From contig JAFALA010000014.1 in assembly GCA_019234815.1 (NCBI GenBank), positions 1 to 45,392 of the forward strand: a stretch of DNA of 45,392 bases. The letters run 5' to 3'. Below the pieces are notes generated by a model. The model was given only the letters and a program-made list of their open reading frames with translations. It was not told where the DNA came from and made no database searches. This document shows positions 28,393 to 37,290 of the stretch, one piece after another (position 1 is the stretch's first letter; the number at the start of each line of letters is the position of its first letter). The translations under genes and the position numbers were made by a program. Source of the stretch: Burkholderiaceae bacterium (lineage in GTDB: Bacteria; Pseudomonadota; Gammaproteobacteria; Burkholderiales; Burkholderiaceae_C).

Positions 28393-29006
28393 GCGCTTTT
28401 CCGGTCCAGCACATCAATCTGCTGCAGCGGCCCAAGCCGCCGCGTGGCGTGCTGATGAGCGTGCTGGCCCTGGCCGCGTTGACGGTGGCCGGACTGGTCA
28501 GTTATGGCGTCGGTTTGCAAGGCGACTTGAAGCGCCTGCGCACCCAGTCGGACCAGATGACCCGGCAACTGGCGCAGCTGCGCGACACCCTGGTGCAGGT
28601 CAAGCGGCAGGAGGCGGTGGCCACCCAGGTCGAGTCGCTGGAGAGCACGTTGGGGGCGCTGCGGCCGCAGGCCGAAGCCGCCCGGCAGCTCATCGGCAGC
28701 GCGCGCATGCCCCTGGGCGGCCGCGCGGACGGCGACATGCTGCAGTTTGTCGAAACGCTGAGCCGCGTCGGCGAATCGGGCTTGTGGCTGACCGAACTCG
28801 ACGTCGGCGATGGCGGCCGGCGCCTGATGCTGAAGGGGCAATCGCTGCAGGCCGACGTGGTGCTGCACTACGCCCAGCGGGTGAACAGCGTGCTGGAGCC
28901 GTATTCCCTGCACCTGGATGTGCTGGAGATGAAGCCGGCCCAGCCCGGCTCCGAAGCGCCGCAGAAGGCCCCGTCGTCGTCCAAGGTCTCGTTCGTTCTC
29001 AATTGA
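28389..29006 (+). CDS. MSHA biogenesis PilN-like protein
   Basis: A 205-residue bitopic inner-membrane protein with the PilN-type N-terminal motif H-I-N-L-L (residues 8-12), the known PilM-docking peptide. A transmembrane helix follows (VLMSVLALAALTVAGLVSYG), then a coiled coil rich in Leu, Gln and Arg, and a ferredoxin-like periplasmic domain. In Vibrio and Shewanella maps this slot is called MshI2 or is merged with MshJ naming, so no symbol is given. Start and stop overlap the mshI gene by four bases (ATGA). Confidence 0.87.
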   Translation: MSAFPVQHINLLQRPKPPRGVLMSVLALAALTVAGLVSYGVGLQGDLKRLRTQSDQMTRQLAQLRDTLVQVKRQEAVATQVESLESTLGALRPQAEAARQLIGSARMPLGGRADGDMLQFVETLSRVGESGLWLTELDVGDGGRRLMLKGQSLQADVVLHYAQRVNSVLEPYSLHLDVLEMKPAQPGSEAPQKAPSSSKVSFVLN

Positions 29007-29024
29007 CGGCAAGGAGGCTGCAGC

Positions 29025-29714
29025 ATGAACGGCAATGTCGAGAAGCTGGCCGCCAAACTGGAGAGCCTGCTTCCCCGCGAGCGCTACCTGCTGCTGGCGG
29101 CCGTGCCCGTGGTGCTGGTGGCCCTGGCCGAATTGCTGTGGCTGGACCCCTTGCGCAATGAGTCCTCGCGGCTGCAAAAGCAGATGGCCCAGCAGGGCGA
29201 GCAGATGACCGCGCTGGCGCCGCTGCTGGCAGGCAGGAAGGTGTATCCGGTCGACATGAGCAGCCTGCAGTCGCTGTCGCAGGAGCGCGAAAGCCTGCAG
29301 GCCGACGTCGACCTGGCGCAGCGCATCTACGACGAAGCGGCCATGGAGCCGGCCCATGGCCGCGCCCTGCGCGCCGTCCTGGCCTCCACGCCCGGGCTGA
29401 CGCTGATGAGCTTGAGAACGCGGCCCGTCGAGCCTTTGGGCGTCGCCAGCCTGCCCAAGGCGCCGGCCAGCGGCGCGACGCAGGGCGCCTCGGAGTCGCA
29501 CCGCTGGATCGGCGCGGCGCTGTTCCGCCATCCGGTCGAAATGCAGCTGTACGGTCCCTTGAGCGAGCTGTCGGCCTTCATGCTGCAAGTGCAGCGGCGC
29601 GATCCCCAACTGCGCTGGGACACCGTGAAGCTCACGACCGTCACCTATCCCAATGCCAATCTGGTGCTGACGCTGCATGTGCTGAGCTTGCGCGCCGAGT
29701 CGCCGTTTTATTGA
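29025..29714 (+). CDS. mshJ: MSHA biogenesis protein MshJ (PilO/GspM-like)
   Basis: A 229-residue bitopic protein. The cytoplasmic N-terminus contains L-L-P-R-E-R-Y-L-L-L, the GspM/PilO pattern, leading directly into a transmembrane helix (LAAVPVVLVALAELLW). A coiled coil and a periplasmic ferredoxin-like domain follow, ending L-V-L-T-L-H-V-L-S-L. It should pair with the PilN-like protein to form the alignment complex that links MshE to the secretin. Its TGA overlaps the next ATG as TGATG. Confidence 0.87.
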   Translation: MNGNVEKLAAKLESLLPRERYLLLAAVPVVLVALAELLWLDPLRNESSRLQKQMAQQGEQMTALAPLLAGRKVYPVDMSSLQSLSQERESLQADVDLAQRIYDEAAMEPAHGRALRAVLASTPGLTLMSLRTRPVEPLGVASLPKAPASGATQGASESHRWIGAALFRHPVEMQLYGPLSELSAFMLQVQRRDPQLRWDTVKLTTVTYPNANLVLTLHVLSLRAESPFY

Positions 29715-30220
29715 TGCCCATGAACCACCACCTTGCACCGTCACGCGCCGCGCAGGACTTGCTGCCGCGGCGCTGCCTGCGACCCGGGCCGCATTGGCGG
29801 GCCGTGCTCGGCGCCGCGCTGGCGGCCTGGCTGGCGATTTGGCTGACGGTTTGGCTCGGCCCGGCCCTGGCGGACAGCGACGCGGGCCAGGCCGGCAGCG
29901 CGGCGCCTGGGCAGGGCCTGTCGGCGCTGCAGGCCGCCTTCCTGCCCTCGGATGCGCAGTCCGGCGGCGTGCCGGCCGGCGAGTCGGGCGTGCGTGTGGT
30001 GGTGGTGCGCGACCACAAGGCGGCGGCCTACCTGGATGGGCGCTTTGTTCGCGAGGGCGACGTCGTCAAGGGCATGAAGGTGGTCAACGTGTCGCCGCAG
30101 GGCGTGCTGCTGGTGCACCAGGACGGTACCCGCGAGCGCGTGGCGCTGAATCCGCAGGCCGTCAAGATTTCGGCGGCACCTGCCGTCACGAAACAGACCC
30201 GTGGGGAGAATCAACCATGA
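29714..30220 (+). CDS. mshK: MSHA biogenesis protein MshK (PilP-like)
   Basis: A 168-residue protein with an Arg-rich N-terminus and one hydrophobic segment (AVLGAALAAWLAIWLTVWLG) ending in ALA-D, a signal peptide or membrane anchor. The C-terminal 70 residues form a PilP/GspC homology-region-like domain (VVVVRDHKAAAYLDGRFVRE, then V-V-N-V-S-P-Q-G-V-L-L-V). No lipobox is visible, unlike PilP. ATGs at 29714 and 29720 are both possible; the first overlaps the mshJ stop (TGATG) and is taken. Its own stop overlaps the mshL ATG. Confidence 0.8.
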   Translation: MPMNHHLAPSRAAQDLLPRRCLRPGPHWRAVLGAALAAWLAIWLTVWLGPALADSDAGQAGSAAPGQGLSALQAAFLPSDAQSGGVPAGESGVRVVVVRDHKAAAYLDGRFVREGDVVKGMKVVNVSPQGVLLVHQDGTRERVALNPQAVKISAAPAVTKQTRGENQP

Positions 30221-32262
30221 AGACACCCGAGACCCGAGGTTTCACGCGGCGCCGGGCGGGCGCGGCCGGGCTCGCCGCGGTCGCCAGCCTGGTGCTGGGT
30301 GCCTGCAGCGCCAGCTACCCCGCCAAGGACCTGTCCGTGCAGGCGCGCATCGACGAGACCTTGAAGCAGGGCCATCCGGCGGCCAGGCCCGCGCAGGCCG
30401 CTGCATCGGGTGCCGCGCAGCCGGCGCTGGGCGCCTCGCTGCTGCCGCCGCTTCGCATGCCCATGGCCAAGGCCTCGTCGCGCCAGTTGGAGCCCCGGTT
30501 CGACCTGGTCGTGACCGACGCGCCGATTTCGCAGGTGCTGCACGCCATCGTGGCGGACACGCGCTACAGCGTGCTGCTCAGCCCCAAGGCCATGACGCCG
30601 GCGGCCGGGACCCTGCCGGGGGCCGCGGGCATTGACGCCGCGGCCACGGCCGCCGCCAACGGGCGCCAGGAGCTGCTGACTGTGCACTTGAAGGACGTGA
30701 CGGTGTTCGAGGCGCTGGACGCCGTGCGCGACACCTACGGCTACGAATACAGCGTGGACGGTTCGCGCATCTACGTGCGGCCGCCCGAGCTGCAGACGCG
30801 CTTCTACCAGCTCAATTACACCCTGGGTCAGCGGCGCGGGGTGAGTGATTTGCAGGTCATAGGCGGCGCGTCGACGGGCGGCAGCAGCAGCAACGCCGGC
30901 AGTTCCAACACCGCCGGATCGACGGGGACCACGGGCAGCGGCAGCAACGGCAGCAGCTACGCCTCGATCCAGGCGAGCGCGCTGAGCACCATTTCCAAGT
31001 CAGACGTCTGGGGCGAGCTGGAAGACTCGCTGCGCACCATCCTGGGCTGCCAGATTCCCAAGTTGCAGGCGGCCCGTGCCGGCGGCGGGCAGGCGGGCGG
31101 CGCCGCGGGCGGCTTTGGCGGCAGCAGCCAGAGCAGCAGCTCGTCGAGCCAGAACTCCAGCCGGGCCGACGTGACCTTCGTCGGCGATGCGCAGATGGGC
31201 GAGCGCGTGCGCGGCGTCGACGGCTGCACGGAAGGGCGCGCCATGACGGTCAGCCAGACCAGCGGCACGATCCTGGTGCGCGGCATGCCCAAGGAGCTGC
31301 GCATGGTCGAGCAGCTGATGCACGCCATGCAGCTCAACATCGAGCGGCAGGTGATCATCGAAGCCAAGGTGATCGACGTGCAGCTGAACAAGGACTCGCA
31401 GCAGGGCATCAACTGGTCGGCCCTCAGCAACGGCCTGCAGCGGGCCTCCCTGGGTTCCGACACGACCCTGGTCGGGTCGCCTGGCACGTCGACCGCGGGC
31501 ACGGTGACGGCGGGCACCTCGCTGGGGCAGCTGCTCGGCACGCAGTTGCTGGGCGTTTCCACGCCCAATGCCGTGACGAGCGGCCTGGGCCTGGCGCTGC
31601 AGGGCGCGAATTTCGCCGCGCTGATCAATTTCCTGCAAACGCAGGGCGACGTGCACGTGCTGTCGAGCCCGCGCATCGCCACGCTCAACAACCAGAAGGC
31701 GGTGCTCAAGGTCGGCTCGGAAGAGTCTTTCGTGACCAGCATCACCGCCGGCAGCAGCACGCTGTCGACCGGGGCCGCGCTGACGGTGGCGCCGTCCTTG
31801 AACTACCAGCCTTTCTTTTCGGGCATTTCGCTCGACGTGACGCCGCAGATCGACGAGCACGACCGGGTCACGCTGCATGTGCACGCGATGGTCAACTCCA
31901 TCACCGAGAAGGACAAGCTGGCGACGCCGCAGGTCGGCTCCACCACGGTGCCCTTTGCCGTCAACAGCATCAGCGAGACCGACAGCGTGGTGAAGACCTC
32001 CGACGGCACCATGATCGTGATCGGCGGGCTGATGACGGAGAGCAGCGTCGACAACCGCGCCGCCGTTCCCGGCCTGGGTGCCGTGCCGCTGGCGGGCGCG
32101 CTGTTCCGCAAGGGCGACCAGGCCTTGAACAAGCGCGAGCTGGTGATCCTGATCCGCCCCACGGTGGTGAAGTCCGATGCCGACTGGGCCGACGGCATCG
32201 CAGCCGTCGAGCAGCGCGTCGAATCGATGGGGCAGCCGCCCCGGTCGGCGGACCCGCACTGA
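30217..32262 (+). CDS. mshL: MSHA outer-membrane secretin
   Basis: A 681-residue secretin lipoprotein. The lipobox is L-V-L-G-A-C with Cys30. Short N-terminal domains (N0/N1-like, DLVVTDAPISQVLHAIVADT and LKDVTVFEALDAVRD) precede the C-terminal secretin beta domain (VHVLSSPRIATLNNQKAVLK, VTPQIDEHDRVTLHVHAMVN, TMIVIGGLMTESS). A Gly/Ser-rich linker of about 35 residues near residue 220 and a second one near residue 300 are unusual. It forms the outer-membrane channel for the pilus. The ATG at 30217 has GGGGAGA upstream and overlaps the mshK stop (ATGA). Confidence 0.94.
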   Translation: MKTPETRGFTRRRAGAAGLAAVASLVLGACSASYPAKDLSVQARIDETLKQGHPAARPAQAAASGAAQPALGASLLPPLRMPMAKASSRQLEPRFDLVVTDAPISQVLHAIVADTRYSVLLSPKAMTPAAGTLPGAAGIDAAATAAANGRQELLTVHLKDVTVFEALDAVRDTYGYEYSVDGSRIYVRPPELQTRFYQLNYTLGQRRGVSDLQVIGGASTGGSSSNAGSSNTAGSTGTTGSGSNGSSYASIQASALSTISKSDVWGELEDSLRTILGCQIPKLQAARAGGGQAGGAAGGFGGSSQSSSSSSQNSSRADVTFVGDAQMGERVRGVDGCTEGRAMTVSQTSGTILVRGMPKELRMVEQLMHAMQLNIERQVIIEAKVIDVQLNKDSQQGINWSALSNGLQRASLGSDTTLVGSPGTSTAGTVTAGTSLGQLLGTQLLGVSTPNAVTSGLGLALQGANFAALINFLQTQGDVHVLSSPRIATLNNQKAVLKVGSEESFVTSITAGSSTLSTGAALTVAPSLNYQPFFSGISLDVTPQIDEHDRVTLHVHAMVNSITEKDKLATPQVGSTTVPFAVNSISETDSVVKTSDGTMIVIGGLMTESSVDNRAAVPGLGAVPLAGALFRKGDQALNKRELVILIRPTVVKSDADWADGIAAVEQRVESMGQPPRSADPH

Positions 32263-32280
32263 GCCTGGGGACAAGCGTCC

Positions 32281-33198
32281 ATGTACCTGCAGCATTTCGG
32301 TCTGACTGAATTCCCGTTCGGGATCACGCCGGACACGGGCTTCTATTTCTCGGCGCATGATTCGCAGGCCGCGCTCAACACGCTGCTGGTGGCGGTTCAA
32401 TCGGGCGAGGGGTTCATCAAGATCACCGGCGAGGTCGGCACCGGCAAGACCATGCTGTGCCGCAAGCTGATGACCAGCCTGGGCGACGAATACCAGATCG
32501 CCTACGTGCCCAATCCCTATCTGCAGCCCATGGCCCTGCTGCTGGAGCTGGCCGCCGAACTGGGCGTCGCCAGCGAACCGCTGAGCGAGGGCAACACCCT
32601 GCAGCAGCACCGGCTGGTCAAGGCGCTGACGCAGCGCTTGCTGCAGCTGTCCATCGAGGGCAAGCGCGTGCTGGTGTGCCTGGACGAGGCGCAGGCCATG
32701 CCGATCGAATCGCTGGAAGCCTTGCGCCTGCTGACCAATCTGGAAACCGAGAAGCGCAAGCTCGTGCAGGTGGTGATCTTCGGCCAGCCGGAGCTGGACG
32801 AGAAGCTGGCGCATCCGTCGATCCGGCAGCTGCGCCAGCGCATCACCTTCGACTACTGTATCGGCCCGATGCGCGACGGCGAGGTGGACTACTACCTGCA
32901 CCACCGCCTGATGGCGGCCGGGCACCGCGGCGGCGCGCTGTTCAGCGGCGCGGCGCGGCGGCTGCTCAAGCGCCGCACGCGCGGCTATCCACGGCTGGTC
33001 AACATCGTTGCCCACAAGGCCCTGATGTGCGCCTACGGCCGCGGCCGCACGTCGGTCGACTATTGGGATGTGCGTGCCGCTGTCGGCGATACCCGGTCCC
33101 TGAATGCCGGGTTGCCGTGGAAGACCGGATTGGCCTGGGGCCTGCTCCTGTCCGGTGGCGTCGGGTTGATGGCCTATGCGATTGCGAGAAGCCTATGA
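32281..33198 (+). CDS. mshM: MSHA biogenesis ATPase MshM (ExeA/GspA-like)
   Basis: A 305-residue AAA+ protein of the ExeA/GspA type. The N-terminal MYLQHFGLTEFPFGITPD is the family signature; Walker A is G-E-V-G-T-G-K-T, Walker B is V-L-V-C-L-D-E-A-Q, and sensor residues lie in FGQPELDEKL. A C-terminal transmembrane helix is present (GLLLSGGVGLMAYAIA). ExeA relatives use ATP to help insert or localise the secretin through peptidoglycan. Its stop overlaps the mshN start (ATGA). Confidence 0.92.
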   Translation: MYLQHFGLTEFPFGITPDTGFYFSAHDSQAALNTLLVAVQSGEGFIKITGEVGTGKTMLCRKLMTSLGDEYQIAYVPNPYLQPMALLLELAAELGVASEPLSEGNTLQQHRLVKALTQRLLQLSIEGKRVLVCLDEAQAMPIESLEALRLLTNLETEKRKLVQVVIFGQPELDEKLAHPSIRQLRQRITFDYCIGPMRDGEVDYYLHHRLMAAGHRGGALFSGAARRLLKRRTRGYPRLVNIVAHKALMCAYGRGRTSVDYWDVRAAVGDTRSLNAGLPWKTGLAWGLLLSGGVGLMAYAIARSL

Positions 33199-34304
33199 GC
33201 GTGATCAACAAAATGCTGCAGGACCTGGACAAGCGGACGGCGGGCACGGCGCGCCTGGACACGATGTCCGGCCAGATACAGACGCTGCGGGCCGCGAAGG
33301 CGGGCCAGCCCCCCTGGCGGAACATTGCCTGGATCACCGCGGGCGGCCTGTTGATGCTGGGCGTCGGCCTCTACATGTCCACGCAGCGGCACGCCAGCGC
33401 GCCGCCGGTGCCGCCCATCCTGGCCTCCCTCGCCGCGCCGGTCACCGCGCCCGCCACCGCAATGGCTGCGCCGGCGACCGCCGCCCCAGCCGCAGTCGCC
33501 GGCGCGAACGACAAGCCGGCCTCCGCCGCCCTGCAGCCCGAGCGGACCCCGCCGGTCCGGCTGGCGAAATCGACCGGCCTGGATGCCTTTGATGCGGCGG
33601 CAAGCCCGAGCGCCTCTGCCCGCATCGTGCCCAAGGCGCCCAAGCTGGTGCTGCAGATGGACGATGAAGGCGCGGCCACGGCCTCGGCCCGCGCCGGTGC
33701 GGACCTGTCGCGGCCGGCCTCGGGCAAGAAGTACTCGACCCACCAGAAGGCCGACAACGCCTACAAGGAGGCCGTGGTGCTGAACCAGCAGGGGCGGACG
33801 GTGGAAGCGCAGACCACGCTGCGGCGCAGCCTGGAAGCCGACCCGATGGACTTCCGTGCGCGCCAGATGCTGGCCGGGCTGTTGATCGACGCCGGCAGGC
33901 TGGACGAAGCCCGCGTCTTGCTTGCCGATGGACTGAACCTCGATCCGCAGCGTTCGGACTTTGCCATGATGCTGGCGCGCCTCGACCTGGAGCTTGGCAA
34001 CCCGGACGCGGCCCTGCAAGTGCTGCAGGGCGGCCTGGGCAGCGCGGGAGACGAGCCCCAGTACCATGCGCTGCTGGCCGCCGTGCTGCTGAAGAAGATG
34101 GAGTACGACGCCGCGGTCCAGCACTACCTGGTGGCGCTGCGTTCGGACCCTGCCATGCCGACCTGGCTGGTGGGCGTGGGCGTTGCGCTGGAGGCGCAAG
34201 GAAAGATGGCCGACGCCAATGCCGCCTACCAGCGCGCGTTCGACGGCGGCAGCCTGAGTCCCGAGCTGGCCCGGTTTGTCGCCGACAAGCTGAACCGGCC
34301 CTAG
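33195..34304 (+). CDS. mshN: MSHA biogenesis TPR protein MshN
   Basis: A 369-residue protein with the MshN N-terminus MSVINKMLQDLDKR, a transmembrane helix (IAWITAGGLLMLGVGLYM), an Ala/Pro-rich periplasmic linker of about 100 residues and a C-terminal array of about five TPR-like units (residues 175-365). It is the last gene of the rightward arm. The ATG at 33195 overlaps the mshM stop. Its TAG lies in a CTAG palindrome that is also the stop of the convergent PrsT-like gene. Confidence 0.9.
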   Translation: MSVINKMLQDLDKRTAGTARLDTMSGQIQTLRAAKAGQPPWRNIAWITAGGLLMLGVGLYMSTQRHASAPPVPPILASLAAPVTAPATAMAAPATAAPAAVAGANDKPASAALQPERTPPVRLAKSTGLDAFDAAASPSASARIVPKAPKLVLQMDDEGAATASARAGADLSRPASGKKYSTHQKADNAYKEAVVLNQQGRTVEAQTTLRRSLEADPMDFRARQMLAGLLIDAGRLDEARVLLADGLNLDPQRSDFAMMLARLDLELGNPDAALQVLQGGLGSAGDEPQYHALLAAVLLKKMEYDAAVQHYLVALRSDPAMPTWLVGVGVALEAQGKMADANAAYQRAFDGGSLSPELARFVADKLNRP

Positions 34305-37099
34305 TTGGTTTTCACGGCGCCGCCCAAGCCGCGCAGCAACTGCTGGACCTCGTCCAGCGAACGCAGGCCGTCGCCGTGCGCGAGCAGCCGTTCGAGCTGC
34401 TCGCGGGCTTGCGCTGTCTTGCCCGCCTGGATGTAGAGGCGGGCCAGTTCGAGGCGCAGCTCGCCGTCGTGGGGAGACATCTCCACCGCACGGGCTTGCT
34501 TGTCGATGGCCTGGTCGATCTGTCCGGCCGCCGCCTGCGCGCGCGCCAGGGTGTCGAGCAGGGGGGCGACCTCGGGGGCGAGCTGCACGGCGCGCTGGGC
34601 CTCGCCCACGGCATCAGGGTCTTTCTGCGCGAGCAGGACCATTGCGAGGTTGTTGTGCAGCAGCGGCGCGTCGGCGTTCAGCGCCAGGGCGCGCCGGTAC
34701 AGCGCGGCGGCGCCGGGCAGGTCGCCGCGATTGCGGGCGCCGCGCGCCAGGTTGGCGATGAACTCGGCGTCGCGCGGATGGGCGCCCAGCCATTCGTGCT
34801 CGAACTTCTCGCGCTGTGCCGAGGCGCCCGACAACTCCAGGTAGCCGAGCACGGCAATCGCGGTGGCGCTGGACGGCGCCACCGCCAGCGCCTTGTGCGC
34901 CGAGTTCGCGGCCGCGGGCCAGTTCTTCTGCGAGGCCTCGACCTCCGATTCCAGCTGCCAGCCCACCGCCAGTTCCGGGTGCGCGTTGCGGTAGCTCACG
35001 GCCAGTTTCTCGGCCTCGGCGGGCTTGTTCAAGGCCAGGGCCAGGCGCACGCGGGCGCGCAGGACGGCCGTGGAATCCGGCTCTATCCGCGCCGCAGCGG
35101 CCACTTCTTCCCCGGCCCTGACGCTGTCGTTCGCAGTCAGGTAGGACTGCGCCAGCAGCAGCCGGGCGGACAAGGAGTTCGGCCGTACCCGGACCGCCTT
35201 GCCGAAGGTGCCTATAGCCTGGTTGTTGTCGCCCGTGGCGGTCTGGGCCTCGCCCAGCGCGCACAGCACTTCGCTGTCCTGCGGAAACGCGAGCGCGGCC
35301 TGCTGGGCCCGCGTCAGGAAGGCCTGCACGTCGCCGCTGGACTGCTCCTGCCGCAAGGCCGCCAGCCAGGGGCCGGAGTTGCCGCGATCGACCGCGATGG
35401 CCTTGTCGAGCAGCGCTTCCGCCGCGGCGTGGCCCCCGGCCGACTGGCGCGTCAGCTGCGCCAGCGCCAGCAGCGCCGTCACCTGCTTGGGATCGCGGTC
35501 CACCATGCCTTGGTAGCGCGCCCGGGCCGCGTCCACCTTGCCGCTGCGCAGGTCGAGCACGGCCAGCGCTTCGATGGCGGGCATGTAGGCCGCGTCGATC
35601 CGCAGCGCGCGTTCGTAGGCGTTGCGCGCCGCGGCTTCGTTCCGGCGCGTTTCCATGACCCGGCCGCGCAGCAGTTCGATGCCAGGCTGCTTGGGGTTGC
35701 GCGCCGCCATCTTGTCGATCACGCGTTCGGCCGCGTCGAACTGCTCGCGCTGCATCAGCGCGGCCACGAGCGCGGTATCGGCGTCGGTGTTCTTGACCTC
35801 GTTGGCGGTCTGGTCGAGGATGCGCAGCCCGGCGTCGTATTGCCCGCGCACGAGCAGGGTCCGGCCCTGGTCCAGGCGGATCTGCGTGTCGTGCGGCCGC
35901 AGGGTCGCGGCCCGCTCGAAAGCCTGGTCCGCCGACTTGAAGTCGCCCAGCATCGAGTAGGCGCGCGCCGCGACCTCCCAAGTCAGCGCGTCGTTCTGGC
36001 TCGGCGAAAGCAGGCGGTTCAAGGACTCCATGGCGCGCGCCGGCTGGTCGCTGGCGAGGTACAGGATGGCAAGCTCGCGCTTGGGGCCCAGGGCGTCGGG
36101 GCGGCGCTCCCGCGCCTGCACCAGCCAGGTCTCGGCCTGCGCAAAGGCGCCGAGCTGCCGCTCGGTCATGCCGGCCAGCAGCAGCACGTCGGGGCTGGGG
36201 TTGGGCGAGGCCATCAGCGCCTGGCACAGCTCGCGGGCGAGCGCGTACTTGCGGGCGCTGTAGGCCACCAGGGCGCCCAGGTAGGTGGGGGCGCCTTCCA
36301 GCGGCGAGGCCTGGCTGAGCGCCGTGACCTGCTCGTTGGCGCGATCGTAGTCGTGCTTCTGCAGGTCCAGCAGCACCAGGCCCGCATGCGCCCCGACGAA
36401 GGCCGGGTCCAGAGCCAGCGCCTTCTGGTAGGCGGACCGGGCCGTGTCGGGCGCCGCGTCGGACTGGCTGTCTCCCTGCAGCACCCAGACATCGGCGCTG
36501 TTCGGGAATTTGCGAACCAGGTCGTCGATGCGCGCGCGCGTGGCCAGCGCGCCGGCCTGGCCGGCGAGCAACCTGACCTGCAGCACGTGGGCGGGCGCGA
36601 AGCCGGGGTCGGCTGCCAGCGAGCGCTCCAGGCGAGCCAGTGCCTGCTTGCCGTCGCCCAGCGTCAACGAAGCCCGGGCGAGCTGGAATTGCAGGGCCGC
36701 CTCGGCCAGCGGGACATCGAGCTTGGTGTCGCCATAGGCGCTCAGCAGTTCGCGGTCCTTGCCGAGGACCACCAGGGTTTCGGCCAGTCCGGGCAGGACC
36801 TGCACGGGCGCCAGCCCTTCGCTCAGCGCGTGCTCGTACTCGAGCTCCGCGCCCGGCACCTGGCCCATGACGAACAGGGCCCGCGCCAGCAGGGCCCGTG
36901 CGGCGCCGACGTGCGGATGCGCCTGGAGCAGGTTCTTCAGCTCGATCACGGCGGTATCGGCCTGTCCCTGATCGAGGTGGGTGCGGGCCGCCGCCAGCAC
37001 TTCATCCTGGTTCGCGGCGCTGCATGCGGCGATCAGGATGCATGCACCCCAGACGGCTCCATGCCGTGCCAGGCGCTCGAAGCTCAGTACTTCATTCAT
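34301..37099 (-). CDS. prsT: PrsT-type TPR lipoprotein of PEP-CTERM systems
   Basis: A 932-residue lipoprotein consisting almost entirely of TPR units (about 20-25). The signal peptide ends in the lipobox L-I-A-A-C (Cys26). Length, lipobox and uninterrupted TPR architecture match the PEP-CTERM system TPR-repeat lipoprotein PrsT, which in other bacteria is encoded with exosortase and exopolysaccharide genes. Here the divergent neighbour is a PEP-CTERM protein, which supports the call. It is convergent with mshN and shares four bases with it at the CTAG stop. No exosortase or polysaccharide gene is in the window. Confidence 0.8.
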   Translation of the reverse strand: MNEVLSFERLARHGAVWGACILIAACSAANQDEVLAAARTHLDQGQADTAVIELKNLLQAHPHVGAARALLARALFVMGQVPGAELEYEHALSEGLAPVQVLPGLAETLVVLGKDRELLSAYGDTKLDVPLAEAALQFQLARASLTLGDGKQALARLERSLAADPGFAPAHVLQVRLLAGQAGALATRARIDDLVRKFPNSADVWVLQGDSQSDAAPDTARSAYQKALALDPAFVGAHAGLVLLDLQKHDYDRANEQVTALSQASPLEGAPTYLGALVAYSARKYALARELCQALMASPNPSPDVLLLAGMTERQLGAFAQAETWLVQARERRPDALGPKRELAILYLASDQPARAMESLNRLLSPSQNDALTWEVAARAYSMLGDFKSADQAFERAATLRPHDTQIRLDQGRTLLVRGQYDAGLRILDQTANEVKNTDADTALVAALMQREQFDAAERVIDKMAARNPKQPGIELLRGRVMETRRNEAAARNAYERALRIDAAYMPAIEALAVLDLRSGKVDAARARYQGMVDRDPKQVTALLALAQLTRQSAGGHAAAEALLDKAIAVDRGNSGPWLAALRQEQSSGDVQAFLTRAQQAALAFPQDSEVLCALGEAQTATGDNNQAIGTFGKAVRVRPNSLSARLLLAQSYLTANDSVRAGEEVAAAARIEPDSTAVLRARVRLALALNKPAEAEKLAVSYRNAHPELAVGWQLESEVEASQKNWPAAANSAHKALAVAPSSATAIAVLGYLELSGASAQREKFEHEWLGAHPRDAEFIANLARGARNRGDLPGAAALYRRALALNADAPLLHNNLAMVLLAQKDPDAVGEAQRAVQLAPEVAPLLDTLARAQAAAGQIDQAIDKQARAVEMSPHDGELRLELARLYIQAGKTAQAREQLERLLAHGDGLRSLDEVQQLLRGLGGAVKTN

Positions 37100-37212
37100 G
37101 GGACGACATTGCCTTCCTGCATAAAAACTATTTGTCGGATCTCTTTACACTTGCCTTCGGATGAGCCCGACATATGCTGCTAAGCTGTTGAATATAAACT
37201 CTTTTTTTGTTC

Positions 37213-37241
37213 TTGCCCAAAACTTGCTAGCACTTTATTAT
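37213..37241 (+). promoter_or_regulatory. Sigma-70 promoter of the PEP-CTERM gene
   Basis: TTGCCC (37213-37218, 4/6) and TATTAT (37236-37241, 5/6) are separated by exactly 17 bp in an AT-rich stretch. The start would be near 37248, giving a leader of about 43 nt to the ATG at 37291. I found no -24/-12 sigma-54 promoter here, although PEP-CTERM genes often use one. Confidence 0.6.
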
Positions 37242-37290
37242 CGAAACATGATTTGGCGGCTGGCAGATCCAGTTGTATAGGAGACTGAAC

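Noticed and set aside
30880..30960. Gly/Ser/Asn codon repeats in mshL, considered as a recombinational repeat
   Set aside because: They are low-complexity linker codons without an exact repeat unit.
31000..33015. A 671-codon minus-strand frame opposite mshL and mshM
   Set aside because: It is complementary to two well-supported pilus genes and shows only low-complexity Arg/His/Gln sequence.
34376..37183. A 935-codon open frame on the plus strand opposite prsT
   Set aside because: It is antisense to a convincing TPR lipoprotein, its composition is Arg/Gly/Gln/His-rich as expected for the complement of GC-rich codons, and it has no domain or ribosome-binding site.
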